NCBI GenBank assembly: GCA_020852275.1
Contig: JADZBE010000042.1
Location: 1-64,000 of the forward strand
Length of the DNA stretch: 64,000 bases
Direction: 5' to 3'
Origin: Phycisphaerales bacterium
Lineage (GTDB): Bacteria > Planctomycetota > Phycisphaerae > UBA1845
Below are positions 25,447 to 33,390 of this stretch, piece after piece. Below the pieces are notes generated by a model. That model was not told the DNA's origin, searched no databases, and saw nothing but the letters and a program-made list of their open reading frames with translations. How positions within the stretch are numbered: the first letter of the stretch is position 1; each line of letters starts with the position of its first letter. The position numbers and the translations under genes were made by a program.

Positions 25447-26991
25447 ATGCACCGCCGCTCTTCTGCTATCATGCCGGGTATGCAAGCAGGCATGACAGAC
25501 ATGAAAGCCGTGCCCCGGCACTCGATCCGCAGGCGCGTGGCGTTCGCAGCGTTTCTGCTGGGCGTGCCGACCATCGGGGCGATCCTGTTCTTCCCGGACG
25601 TCTCGCGGCTCGACCAGCGCGACAAGCCCCGGCCCGACATTCTGCTGGTCACGTTTGACACGCTGCGCGCGGACCACTGCTCTTTGTACGGCTACGCGCG
25701 GGCGACGACGCCGAATCTGGCGCGCCTTGCGGGGGACGGCGTAACGTTCGACCTGGCGTATTCCCCGATGGCGACCACGGCGCCGGCGCATGCCTCGATC
25801 ATGACCGGGCTGTATCCGCTGGGGCATGGCGTGCTGCGCAACGGGTTCGTGCTGCCGGAGGGTGCGGTGACTCTGGCGGAGGCGCTGAAGAAGGAAGGTT
25901 ACACGACCGCCGCGTTTGTCAGTTCGTTCGTGCTGTATCACAAGTTCGGGCTGGCGCAGGGCTTTGATCTCTACGACGACGACTTCTCGAAGACCGAGGG
26001 GACGCAGCCGCAGGCCGAGGCGTGGGAGGGCGTCGACGTGCCGGGGCGGAAGGTGGACCGCCGGGCGGACGCGGTGACGGATCGGGCGATCGCGTGGCTC
26101 AACGAAGTTCGCCCGGCGCGGCGCGTGCCCATCTTCGTCTGGGTCCACTACATGGACCCGCACGAGCCGTACGCGCCGCCGGCGTCGTTCGGCGATCCGT
26201 TCGGGATCGCGTCCGCGGCGAAAGGCAGCCTTGAAGAAGCCGTGGCGCGTTATGACACCGAGATCGCCTTCATGGATCGCGAGTTCGGACGGCTGCTGAA
26301 AGCGTTCGACGGCAAGACGCTGCGCGAAGGATCGTGGGTGATCGCTGCGGCGGACCACGGCGAGTCGTTCATGGAGCACGGATGGCGCGGGCACGGAACG
26401 CAGGTGTATGAGGAGTCGGTGCGCGTGCCGCTGGTGATGCGCTGGACGGGGCGGCTGCCGCGCGGATTGAAGATCGAAAGCCCCGTGGGGTTGCACGACC
26501 TGGCGCCGACCGTCGCCGCCGCGCTGAGCCTGCCGCGTTTCGACGGACCTCACGTGGGGATCAACCTTGCGCCGCTGTGGGCCACGCCGCCGCTGGTGGC
26601 GCCCGATCGTCCGCTGTTCTTCCAGCGGCGCTCGTATGAGCAGGACGGCCTGGTGGAGGCGATCCCGCTGCACGAGATGGACGGCGCGGTGTTTGGCAGC
26701 GGCGTTGAAGTGCGGGGGCAGAAGTTCGCGGTGCGCGTCGGCGCCTGGAAGTTCTTCGAGGCGAGCGAAGAGCTGGTGGCGCGGGAGCTGTATGAACTTG
26801 CGGCGGACGCGGGCGAGTTGAAGAACGTGGCGGGGGAGCGGATCGAGATCGCGGGCAAGTTATCGCGGATGATCGCGGAGTTCCGCAAGGACCATCGCCT
26901 GGCCCGCGGCGCGACGGTTTCGCAGACCGTCTCGCCGCAGGACCAGGCGATGCTCAAAGGACTGGGTTATACGGAACCCGAGCCGCCGTGA
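25447..26991 (+). CDS. Sulfatase-fold membrane-anchored protein
   Basis: The protein has up to 514 residues. Several in-frame ATGs exist between 25447 and 25501 and none has a strong ribosome site. A membrane helix (AFAAFLLGVPTIGAILFF) precedes the catalytic domain. Metal-site motifs are LVTFDTLRADHCSLYGY, the nucleophile region TTAPAHASIMTG, HYMDPHEPY and IAAADHGESFMEHGW. As in the protein at 8409-9926, the nucleophile position holds Thr and the next basic position His, so formylglycine chemistry is unlikely. The predicted active site faces the periplasm. Substrate unknown; a phosphoester or phosphotransfer role is more likely than sulfate release. Confidence 0.8.
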   Translation: MHRRSSAIMPGMQAGMTDMKAVPRHSIRRRVAFAAFLLGVPTIGAILFFPDVSRLDQRDKPRPDILLVTFDTLRADHCSLYGYARATTPNLARLAGDGVTFDLAYSPMATTAPAHASIMTGLYPLGHGVLRNGFVLPEGAVTLAEALKKEGYTTAAFVSSFVLYHKFGLAQGFDLYDDDFSKTEGTQPQAEAWEGVDVPGRKVDRRADAVTDRAIAWLNEVRPARRVPIFVWVHYMDPHEPYAPPASFGDPFGIASAAKGSLEEAVARYDTEIAFMDREFGRLLKAFDGKTLREGSWVIAAADHGESFMEHGWRGHGTQVYEESVRVPLVMRWTGRLPRGLKIESPVGLHDLAPTVAAALSLPRFDGPHVGINLAPLWATPPLVAPDRPLFFQRRSYEQDGLVEAIPLHEMDGAVFGSGVEVRGQKFAVRVGAWKFFEASEELVARELYELAADAGELKNVAGERIEIAGKLSRMIAEFRKDHRLARGATVSQTVSPQDQAMLKGLGYTEPEPP

Positions 26992-27000
26992 CGGCGCGCG

Positions 27001-28278
27001 TCACGGACAGGCCGCATTCAGCGGCGTGAAACGCTTCTTGGGCTTGCTGCATCCGTCGATCTTGAACGTGGCACAACACTTGTTCTTATCATGCGAGTCC
27101 TTGATCAGGCTGTTCTCCTGGTCATCGCAGTCGCCCTGGCCGCCCGGGCATGTCTCGTCCGTCCAGTACTTGTCACCGACGATGTATTCACATGCCGTGT
27201 AGCCGTTGTAATACGTGATCGTATCCACCTTATAGCGGCACCGATCGCTGGAAGATCCGCACAGGTTTGTGTCGAATTCCCAGGGAATGTCGCACTCGGT
27301 GGTCACGACGTGGCGTCCGCGGCTGACCGGGCACCATTTGTAAACGGCTTTGCCCCGGTTGTTGGCGATCTTGGTGATGCACTGAACGTCATCGAGGCAG
27401 AAGGTATGCGTTGATCCCGGCGTCGCCTGGAAGAGCACGGCCTTCGCCAGCGTGCCGCAAGTTCGTGTCGAGCAGGAGACGTTCATGTACTCCCGCCCGT
27501 TGCACGCGGCGGCCCCGCCGCACTTGCCCACGATCTGAAAAGCCGCGTCGCCCGCGCCCCATCCTGCGACCTCGGCGCTGGTCCAGTTGGAGAAGCCATA
27601 GCCGGGCTGGCCTTGCGTGCAGCAGGGGTCGTTCGGGCGGCTGTCGCGCAGGTGGCTGTCGCAGCCCGTCGGCGCGTTGGCCGTATCGCGCACCTGATAG
27701 TACCAGTCGCCGTTGCCCGTCTCGTCCTCCGGCTGAATGTCCACGAACCAGCGCCCCGGCGGCAGCGTGATTCCGCCGTCGTTGAGCGTGGCCGTGACGT
27801 ACAGCCCGGCAAGCCCGAAGAGACAGTCGCGGAAGGGCGCCACGGCTGTCACGGCCTGACAGTCGGCGGCGAAGAAGGCGTCGAGCGGCCGGCAGCCGCC
27901 ATCCTGGTAGAACGTCACATTAGCGCCACCGACGGGGGGAGCGCCGAAAAACGTGAGGAACGCGCCCGTCACTTCCGTGATGGTGCATTCCGCATCGAGG
28001 ACGAAGTCGTCACACAACTGCAGTCCATGAAGTCCGCCAAGCGCGCGGACACCCGAGCATGCATTGCCGTTGCCCGTCGTGTACGTGCAGTTGCGGGCCA
28101 TGTCGAGCTGGTCCCACAGGATGTCCCCGGCAATGGGCTGCGGCGGCGGCGTGTTCTCATAACTCAAGGGGCCCGATCCCTGGACCAGCATGGGCCGCGA
28201 GATGTGCGTGGGTCCGTCCGATTCCTGCCCTCGGGGCGCCGTGGCAGAGACCAGTGCAAGCAGAATACAAGCGTTCAT
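27001..28278 (-). CDS. Secreted Cys-rich protein
   Basis: The 425-residue protein starts at the ATG at 28276-28278, supported by AAGGAG seven bases upstream and by a signal peptide (MNACILLALVSATA). The first 250 residues form a planctomycete-type secreted domain (DILWDQLDM...CDDFVLDAECTITEVTGAFLTFFG). Residues near 270-345 carry the module also seen at 1-384 and 2526-5336: GSTHTFCLDDVQC, NRGKAVYKW and GRHVVTTEC. An additional C-terminal part of about 90 residues has at least eight cysteines and ends AACP. It is probably extracellular with many disulfides. No enzyme motif is visible. It converges with the sulfatase-fold gene, ten bases apart. Confidence 0.75.
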   Translation of the reverse strand: MNACILLALVSATAPRGQESDGPTHISRPMLVQGSGPLSYENTPPPQPIAGDILWDQLDMARNCTYTTGNGNACSGVRALGGLHGLQLCDDFVLDAECTITEVTGAFLTFFGAPPVGGANVTFYQDGGCRPLDAFFAADCQAVTAVAPFRDCLFGLAGLYVTATLNDGGITLPPGRWFVDIQPEDETGNGDWYYQVRDTANAPTGCDSHLRDSRPNDPCCTQGQPGYGFSNWTSAEVAGWGAGDAAFQIVGKCGGAAACNGREYMNVSCSTRTCGTLAKAVLFQATPGSTHTFCLDDVQCITKIANNRGKAVYKWCPVSRGRHVVTTECDIPWEFDTNLCGSSSDRCRYKVDTITYYNGYTACEYIVGDKYWTDETCPGGQGDCDDQENSLIKDSHDKNKCCATFKIDGCSKPKKRFTPLNAACP

Positions 28279-28960
28279 TGGCGTGCTCCTTCTGAAAAAA
28301 ACATGGCCTGTTGGCAAGCCGGGAAAACACCCGGTCTGTTAGCCCTCATTCTCAACTCCCTCGTCTCACGTTGGCGCGCGGCATCCCACAGACCCGCTCG
28401 CCGCCGCACGCGGTCCGCGCCGGTTCGGTCAAGCGCGCAGCCCCGCTGCAGCTCAGGCAGTGTGCAGAAACGGTCAGGCAGAAGTGCACGATGGACGGCA
28501 GGCCTGATGGGTCTGCCTCGTTTCAGGACAACCCATTCCGACCCACTCCTAAGAGCGTAATCGGCGCGGAAAACTCACGCGCCATTTTCAGATCGAGGAA
28601 CTTTTTTCTGGTGGAATGGCCCGGAGCGGGCTTTAAGGAGGCGTGTCAGGCGTGCGAAAGCAGCGCAGGCGCGAGGGGAATGCCCAAACGACTCGCGGCA
28701 AGTCGCAGCGCTCGTCATTCCCGCGCAGGCGTGAATCCAGACCCGTCATTCCCGCGCAGGCGCGAATCCAGACTCGTCTTTCGCGCGCTGGCGCGAATCC
28801 AGCCGGCGGCCGGCGAGGATGCACGGATCCAGCGGTTTTCCCGGGCGGACTGGACCCCCGCCTGCGCGGGAGTGGCGGGCTCCATGTCCCGTGTCGAGTT
28901 CCACGATGGACCGCTGGCGCCGGGCGGCGTTCACGATTGACCGCGGGCGCCGGGCGACCT
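28279..28960. repeat. 682-base gap with a cluster of CCCGC-hairpin elements (family B)
   Basis: From 28711 to 28880 four copies of the hairpin core occur: CATTCCCGCGCAGGCGTGAA, the same with GCGAA, a decayed TTTCGCGCGCTGGCGCGAAT, and the inverted CCCCCGCCTGCGCGGGAG. They are followed by GAGTTCCACGATGGACCGCT and two further GTTCACGATTGACC-like units. The left part (28300-28700) has no recognised feature. No gene with a ribosome site is seen. Confidence 0.75.
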
Positions 28961-30133
28961 TCACGATCCATCCGGCGCCAGCGCATCCAGCGCCAGCTCG
29001 ATCGTCTGCGGCGCGTTGCCCTCGAAGCGATTGTTGACGAAGGCGAACAACGTTCGCTTCTCCGCGAGGCATTTGTCGATCAGCGCGGTCAGCGCCGACC
29101 GCCCCTCCGGATAGGGATCCTGGATCGACTCGTACGGCTCGAACATCTTGACAGCCTGCTCGTAGGTGCGCCCCGGCCGCAGCAGGAACCGCGCGGCCAC
29201 GTGCGGCGCGGTGAAGCCGGCCGGGCGGGCGAGTTGCTCCTCGACGGGCGGCATCTGCGTCCAACTGTTGAAGCAGTGCGCCACGCCGTGCGAGCGAAGG
29301 CACGACAGGTATTCATCGGAGTCTTCCAGGAAACCGCGGTTGCGCACCTCGACGGCGAAGCGGAAGCGGTCGGTCGGCAGCCGCGAGAGCAGCCCGTCAA
29401 GCCGCTCCGCGAAGGCGCCCGGTTTGCTCAGCGCTCCGCGATAGATTTTGCCGAACTCGAACATGACGGGTCCGAGGCGGTCGCGGTGCGGCGCGATGCG
29501 ATCGAGAAACAATTCCCGGAGCACGTCCGCGTCCATGAAGTGCGGATTGTCCTGCCCGGCGCGGTCGCCGTAGCGGGGGTGCTTCGGGTATCGCTCGGCC
29601 GTGATCTCCTCCGGGACTTTCAGCCCGAAGGCGAAGCCCGCGGGCACCTGGTCAAACAACTTGTGCCAGTAGTCGGCGGAGGGAAACTGGTAGAACGAAA
29701 AGTCGCCGCCTACCGCCGGGAAGACGCGCGCGTATTCCGTCAAACACTCCTGTTCGAACTTCCGCTGCGAGAAGCGCCCTCGGGTCGCATACCGCGACGG
29801 ATCGTACACCTGCCCCAGCCAGCCCGCGTATTTCCAACTGGACGTGCCCAGGTATACGCCGCGCTCGGCCAGCCCGCGAAGGCGCGCGGCGAGGGGGGCG
29901 AGGCCGGGCATCACCGCATCCGAGAGTGAGCGTGTCGCCTCCGTGCATGGGGCAGGTGCTGCAGGCGGTGCAGGTCGTGCGGGCGATGCGGTCGGCGCGG
30001 CGTCGAAGGCGAACGATGCCTGGGCATCCGCCGAACGGGGAAGCTCGGCGCTCCTGCGCCGGGTGCGCTGCGCGGATGTCGCATCCGCACGGCCCGCCTC
30101 ACGGTTTCGGCTTGTCTTTCTTCTCGCCGCCAT
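28961..30133 (-). CDS. DUF72 family protein
   Basis: The protein has 390 residues from the ATG at 30131-30133. DUF72 is a TIM-barrel family of unknown activity, possibly related to phosphodiesterase/endonuclease IV-like folds. The opening motif GTSSWKYAGWLGQVYDPSRY and the internal FAFGLKVPEEIT, VMFEFGKI, RFAVEVRNRGFL and RTLFAFVNNRFEGNAP are characteristic. About 70 residues before the barrel are low in complexity, so the barrel could also start at the ATG at 29914. With the chosen start it overlaps the upstream S1/P1 nuclease gene by 35 bases, suggesting one message. Length beyond the normal ~280 residues comes from the N-terminal part. Confidence 0.82.
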   Translation of the reverse strand: MAARRKTSRNREAGRADATSAQRTRRRSAELPRSADAQASFAFDAAPTASPARPAPPAAPAPCTEATRSLSDAVMPGLAPLAARLRGLAERGVYLGTSSWKYAGWLGQVYDPSRYATRGRFSQRKFEQECLTEYARVFPAVGGDFSFYQFPSADYWHKLFDQVPAGFAFGLKVPEEITAERYPKHPRYGDRAGQDNPHFMDADVLRELFLDRIAPHRDRLGPVMFEFGKIYRGALSKPGAFAERLDGLLSRLPTDRFRFAVEVRNRGFLEDSDEYLSCLRSHGVAHCFNSWTQMPPVEEQLARPAGFTAPHVAARFLLRPGRTYEQAVKMFEPYESIQDPYPEGRSALTALIDKCLAEKRTLFAFVNNRFEGNAPQTIELALDALAPDGS

Positions 30134-30992
30134 CTTCCTGCCGCGGATCAAAGATCGAGTTGAGCAGCGCCGCCAGCCGCACGCCCGCCGCGGTGAGGCG
30201 ATCCTCCACCACGGGCCGCGCGCGGTCCATGTATGCCTCGCCCAGTGCGCCTTCCGCTCCCACGGCATAGGCGTGCGAGAGGGCGAGCTTGTGCGACTCC
30301 GTTGCCCACTGAGCCGGGTCCGGCGAGTTCCACGCCTTGCGCTGATCGTCGGTCATGCGGCGCGAGAGTTCGTCGGCATACGCCTTCCACGGTCGATGCG
30401 CTCGCTCGACGAGGTCGCTGTCCCAGACCTCGTGCAGGTTTTTTCGTTCGCCGAGGAGATCGACGACGATCTCGTTGCCCCCACGGTCCTCCGCCAGACC
30501 GGCGTGGAGCGGCTGATGCACGTCGCCGACGAAATGGACCAGGAACTTCAAAGCCTCGACGCGCTGCTCGCGCGGCGCCTGCACGTCCTTCAGCGTCTCC
30601 GCCTGCTTGCGAATCGCGCTCACCACGCAGCCGGCCTTGGGGCAGTCGCGCTTCTCATCGTACGCTTCCGCGTCCTTAGGGATGTTGACGTAGTGCCACG
30701 GGGCGGTCGCGCGGTAGGCCGGCTCGTCGCGCACCGCATCCGCCCACGTGGAGACCTCCGCCAGCGATTCTCCGCGCAGCAGGTCTTCCACCTCCGTTCT
30801 CGTCCGATCCGTCAGCCATCGCGAAGCCAAGTCCGCGACGATGCGATGCCCGTCCTTGCCCCATCCGAACGCGCACGACAACGACCCCAGGAAGGCGAGC
30901 GTCCACGCACATGCGAGGCGCGCTGCGGGGAACGCGCGCCTGCGCCCGGCGCTGCGGCCGGTCTTCCGACTTTCCCTGCTTGCTGCCCGCAT
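30099..30992 (-). CDS. S1/P1-type zinc nuclease, secreted
   Basis: The 297-residue protein starts at the ATG at 30990-30992 with GGGGGAGG ten bases upstream, and has a signal peptide (AWTLAFLGSLSCAFG). The mature N terminus would be WGKDGH, matching the Trp1 and His6 zinc ligands of nuclease P1. Further zinc ligands are in TWADAVRD (Asp), PWHYVNIP (His), HFVGDVHQPLHAG (His, Asp, His) and NLHEVWDSDL (His, Asp). All nine ligands can be placed, so activity is likely. The enzyme cuts single-stranded DNA/RNA or removes 3'-phosphates, outside the cell or in the periplasm, to recover phosphate and nucleosides. It overlaps the DUF72 gene downstream. Confidence 0.9.
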   Translation of the reverse strand: MRAASRESRKTGRSAGRRRAFPAARLACAWTLAFLGSLSCAFGWGKDGHRIVADLASRWLTDRTRTEVEDLLRGESLAEVSTWADAVRDEPAYRATAPWHYVNIPKDAEAYDEKRDCPKAGCVVSAIRKQAETLKDVQAPREQRVEALKFLVHFVGDVHQPLHAGLAEDRGGNEIVVDLLGERKNLHEVWDSDLVERAHRPWKAYADELSRRMTDDQRKAWNSPDPAQWATESHKLALSHAYAVGAEGALGEAYMDRARPVVEDRLTAAGVRLAALLNSIFDPRQEDGGEKKDKPKP

Positions 30993-31407
30993 CAACGATG
31001 CGCCTCCCCCGCGCCTTGTCCGACTGGTTGCAGAATCCAACCGCCCTGAGGTTGCCAGGCGAGATTCTAGCGGATTCCCATGATGCGCGCACCATGCGAA
31101 TGGGGCGTGGAGCCGACAGCGCTCCACCGATGAAAGGTGCTCCCAGTTGTGCGGGTGGCACGGCGGGTAGCATGGTCAACGGTATTCCGCTCGCCAGGGT
31201 CTTGCTCCGCTCGCCACGGCCTGGCGAGTACGCCAGACCGTGCCACCCCGACTCGCGGTCGGAATGCCCGCTGGGCTCGAGCCTGGAATGCAGTTCCCCG
31301 GCTCGCCTCGCGCCCGCCGTGGTCACGTTGTCGCCGCAACGCCGGCGCCGTATGATTCTCGCGTGAGTTCTCTCGTTGTTTTACCGCCGCCCCTGGAGCC
31401 TGGAGCC
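30993..31407. repeat. 415-base gap with family A hairpins
   Basis: A perfect hairpin at 31215-31242 has the outer stem CACGGCC/(A)GACCGTG around TGGCGAGTACGCCA, with GTGCCACCCC after it. A degenerate upstream partner begins at 31171 (CATGGTCAACGGTATTCCG). The whole is opened by GGGTGGCACGG at about 31153. The organisation is the same as at 9976-10047. Nothing else is recognised; it must carry promoters for both flanking genes. Confidence 0.8.
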
Positions 31408-32436
31408 ATGTTCGGCCTTTGGAACGAACGTCGTCTTGCCCTTCAGTTTTCGGTGCTGGTCGCGGTCGCCTGCGGCGCGGGCTTGCCGGCCTTGGCGCGG
31501 CAGGACGCCACGGAGACGCAGTTCCGCGCCGCATACGAGGCCAAGCAGTACCCCAAGGCCATCGAGCTGGGTCTGCAACTGGTCAAGAGCGACCCGAAGA
31601 GCTTCGTTCACCCCTACAACCTCGCGTGCGTGTGCTGCCTCAGCGGCGATGCGAAGAGCGGATTGGAATGGCTCAAGAAGTCCGCCGAGCTGGGCTTCGA
31701 CGATGTGGAACTCTTCCGCACGGACCCGGACCTCGCCTCGATCCGCGGACAGGCCGGCTACGCCGAGGCGCAAAAGATCGTGGAGGGCAACGCGAGCAAG
31801 AGCGGCGGGGAGTTCATGGTGAAGGCGAAGGCCAGCGAGCCGCTGATCCTTCTGCCCGGCAAGCACGATGCGACGAAGCCGGCGACGCTGATCATCGCGC
31901 TGCACCCCTTCGGCGGCACGGCGGAGACGTTCGCTGATCAGTGGCGCGACGTGGCCGAGGAGGTCGGCGCGATCCTCGTGCTTCCCCGCGCCGTCCGCCC
32001 GCAGGGGACGGGCTTCGCCTGGGGCAACGTGGGCGAGAGCGACGTGATTCTGATGAACGCCTTCGAGAAGGTGAAGCAGAAGCACAAGATCGACGAGAAG
32101 CGCGTGGTGCTCACGGGCTTCTCGCAGGGCGGCCAGATGGCGTTCAACCTCGGCATTCGCCACCCGCTGCAGTTCGCCGGCGTCATTCCGGTCTGCGGGG
32201 ATTACGATCCGTCCTACGCGCCCATTCCCTTGATAGCGACGACCAGCCTGCCCAGGTTCTTCATCATGGTCGGCAGCAACGACCCGGGGGTCGAGAGCAA
32301 CCGCAAGGCCGCCGCGGATTTCGCGGCCGCTTCGATCAAGACGGAGCTGCGCGTGTACCCGGGCGTGGGTCATGCGTTCCCGCCGAACCGCAAGGAAGAG
32401 CTGCTGGCAGCGATGAAGTTCGCGCTCGGGACGTGA
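31408..32436 (+). CDS. Exported alpha/beta-hydrolase (phospholipase/carboxylesterase-like) with TPR-like N terminus
   Basis: The protein has 342 residues from the ATG at 31408; the longer frame runs through repeat and is rejected. A signal peptide (LQFSVLVAVACGAGLPALA) is followed by a TPR-like segment (FRAAYEAKQYPKAIELGLQL, then NLACVCCLSGDAKSGLEWLKKSAELGF), and then an esterase domain. The nucleophile elbow is GFSQGG, the oxyanion loop is ALHPFGG, and the catalytic His lies in YPGVGHAFPPN; the Asp is probably in GSNDPGVES. Related proteins are called phospholipase/carboxylesterase or polyhydroxybutyrate-depolymerase-like. It would act in the periplasm; the substrate is not known. Confidence 0.8.
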   Translation: MFGLWNERRLALQFSVLVAVACGAGLPALARQDATETQFRAAYEAKQYPKAIELGLQLVKSDPKSFVHPYNLACVCCLSGDAKSGLEWLKKSAELGFDDVELFRTDPDLASIRGQAGYAEAQKIVEGNASKSGGEFMVKAKASEPLILLPGKHDATKPATLIIALHPFGGTAETFADQWRDVAEEVGAILVLPRAVRPQGTGFAWGNVGESDVILMNAFEKVKQKHKIDEKRVVLTGFSQGGQMAFNLGIRHPLQFAGVIPVCGDYDPSYAPIPLIATTSLPRFFIMVGSNDPGVESNRKAAADFAAASIKTELRVYPGVGHAFPPNRKEELLAAMKFALGT

Positions 32437-32495
32437 GGCGGGCGGCGTGCAAGGCCCGGGCTGCGGGCCGCGTCCGGGGAGAGGTTCAGTGCGTC

Positions 32496-32550
32496 GGCAC
32501 AGGTTGGGAATCCTGTGCTCCAGCCACCGGTTGGAAACCGGTGCCCCAGG
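32496..32550. repeat. CACCGG palindromes (family C)
   Basis: GCACAGGTTGGGAATCCTGT is followed by CACCGGTTGGAAACCGGTG. Each is a short palindrome around TTGGRAA. The pair also occurs, in the other orientation, at 63797-63845. It fills the gap between the esterase and a small membrane protein gene. Confidence 0.8.
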
Positions 32551-32648
32551 AGGCTTGCGCAGCCGGTTTTGCACGCTTCAGGCGCGGGACGCGGGCCGTG
32601 CCCGCCCTGCGCGCGCCGGACCCACGCAACTCTGGATGCCGACAGACT

Positions 32649-32939
32649 TCACTCCTTGTTCGCCAGCACGAGGAAGATGACGTACACGATCGCGCACGCC
32701 AGCAGCGTCAAGACGATGGCCGTCTTCGCCTGCAGCCGCTGAGCCACGACCGCGGCCTCCGGGTTCTCGTCCTTGCGATGCGCCCACAGCACCAGACCGG
32801 CCAGGCACAGCGACCCCGGCGCCAGGAACTCCAGCACGAGAATCAGCGACCCCTGCGTCATCGCGGGCGGATACATGAGCATCAGCCCGGAGAGCAGCAG
32901 GCAGAGAACGCCAAGCCAGACGCTGGTGAGTGCGAGCAT
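32649..32939 (-). CDS. Small membrane protein, unknown
   Basis: The 96-residue frame has three hydrophobic segments (SVWLGVLCLLLSGLMLM, GSLILVLEFLAPGSLCLAGLVLW, TAIVLTLLACAIVYVIFLVLA) separated by short charged loops. Only GGA precedes the ATG at a workable distance. The composition is convincing for a real membrane protein, and no other frame competes. It stands alone between repeat-filled gaps. I do not recognise a family. Confidence 0.6.
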   Translation of the reverse strand: MLALTSVWLGVLCLLLSGLMLMYPPAMTQGSLILVLEFLAPGSLCLAGLVLWAHRKDENPEAAVVAQRLQAKTAIVLTLLACAIVYVIFLVLANKE

Positions 32940-33390
32940 GAGCGGATTCCAGGATGTTTCAGCGAACGGAGGCGGATGTTAATCGTGGGCTCGATCATTT
33001 GACACCTGGCCACGCGCTCGGCACGGCGTCACCCCGAGCGAGCCCGCCCACCCGCATGAAGTCTCACCATGGCGATGCGGCCGGGTGGCATGCTCTCGCG
33101 GTACTCAGCGTGAGCATGTTGCCAAGCGCGTAGGTATGGGACGAAGGGAGGTTGCCATCCTGCGCCTGTCCGCAAGGCCCTTCCATCCTCGGTCGCTGCG
33201 TGGACGCAGCTTGCTTGCCGGTCGAAAACGAAACGACGTGTGGATCGCCGAAGCCGGGAAAGGGGATAATGGAAAGGCCCTGGCGAGATGGCTCGTCGAG
33301 TTGTGCCATCCGCGTTTTGTGGTACACTGCCGGGCGGCGGTGCATCGCGTTCTCGACCGTCCGTCGGCTTTCTCCTGACCTGACCGAACC
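32940..33390. repeat. 451-base gap upstream of purF with a family A hairpin
   Basis: A 30-base hairpin at 33089-33118 has the outer stem CATGCTC/GAGCATG around CGCGGTACTCAGCG and is preceded by GGGTGGCA. No gene is seen. At 33301-33328, TTGTGC and TACACT with a 16-base spacer could be a weak sigma-70 type promoter for purF, about 60 bases before its start. Confidence 0.65.

Noticed and set aside
28961..30268. Longer start for the DUF72 gene at 30268
   Set aside because: The added residues lie antisense-like within the S1/P1 nuclease gene in another frame and are Arg/Trp-rich; the ATG at 30133 already overlaps that gene.
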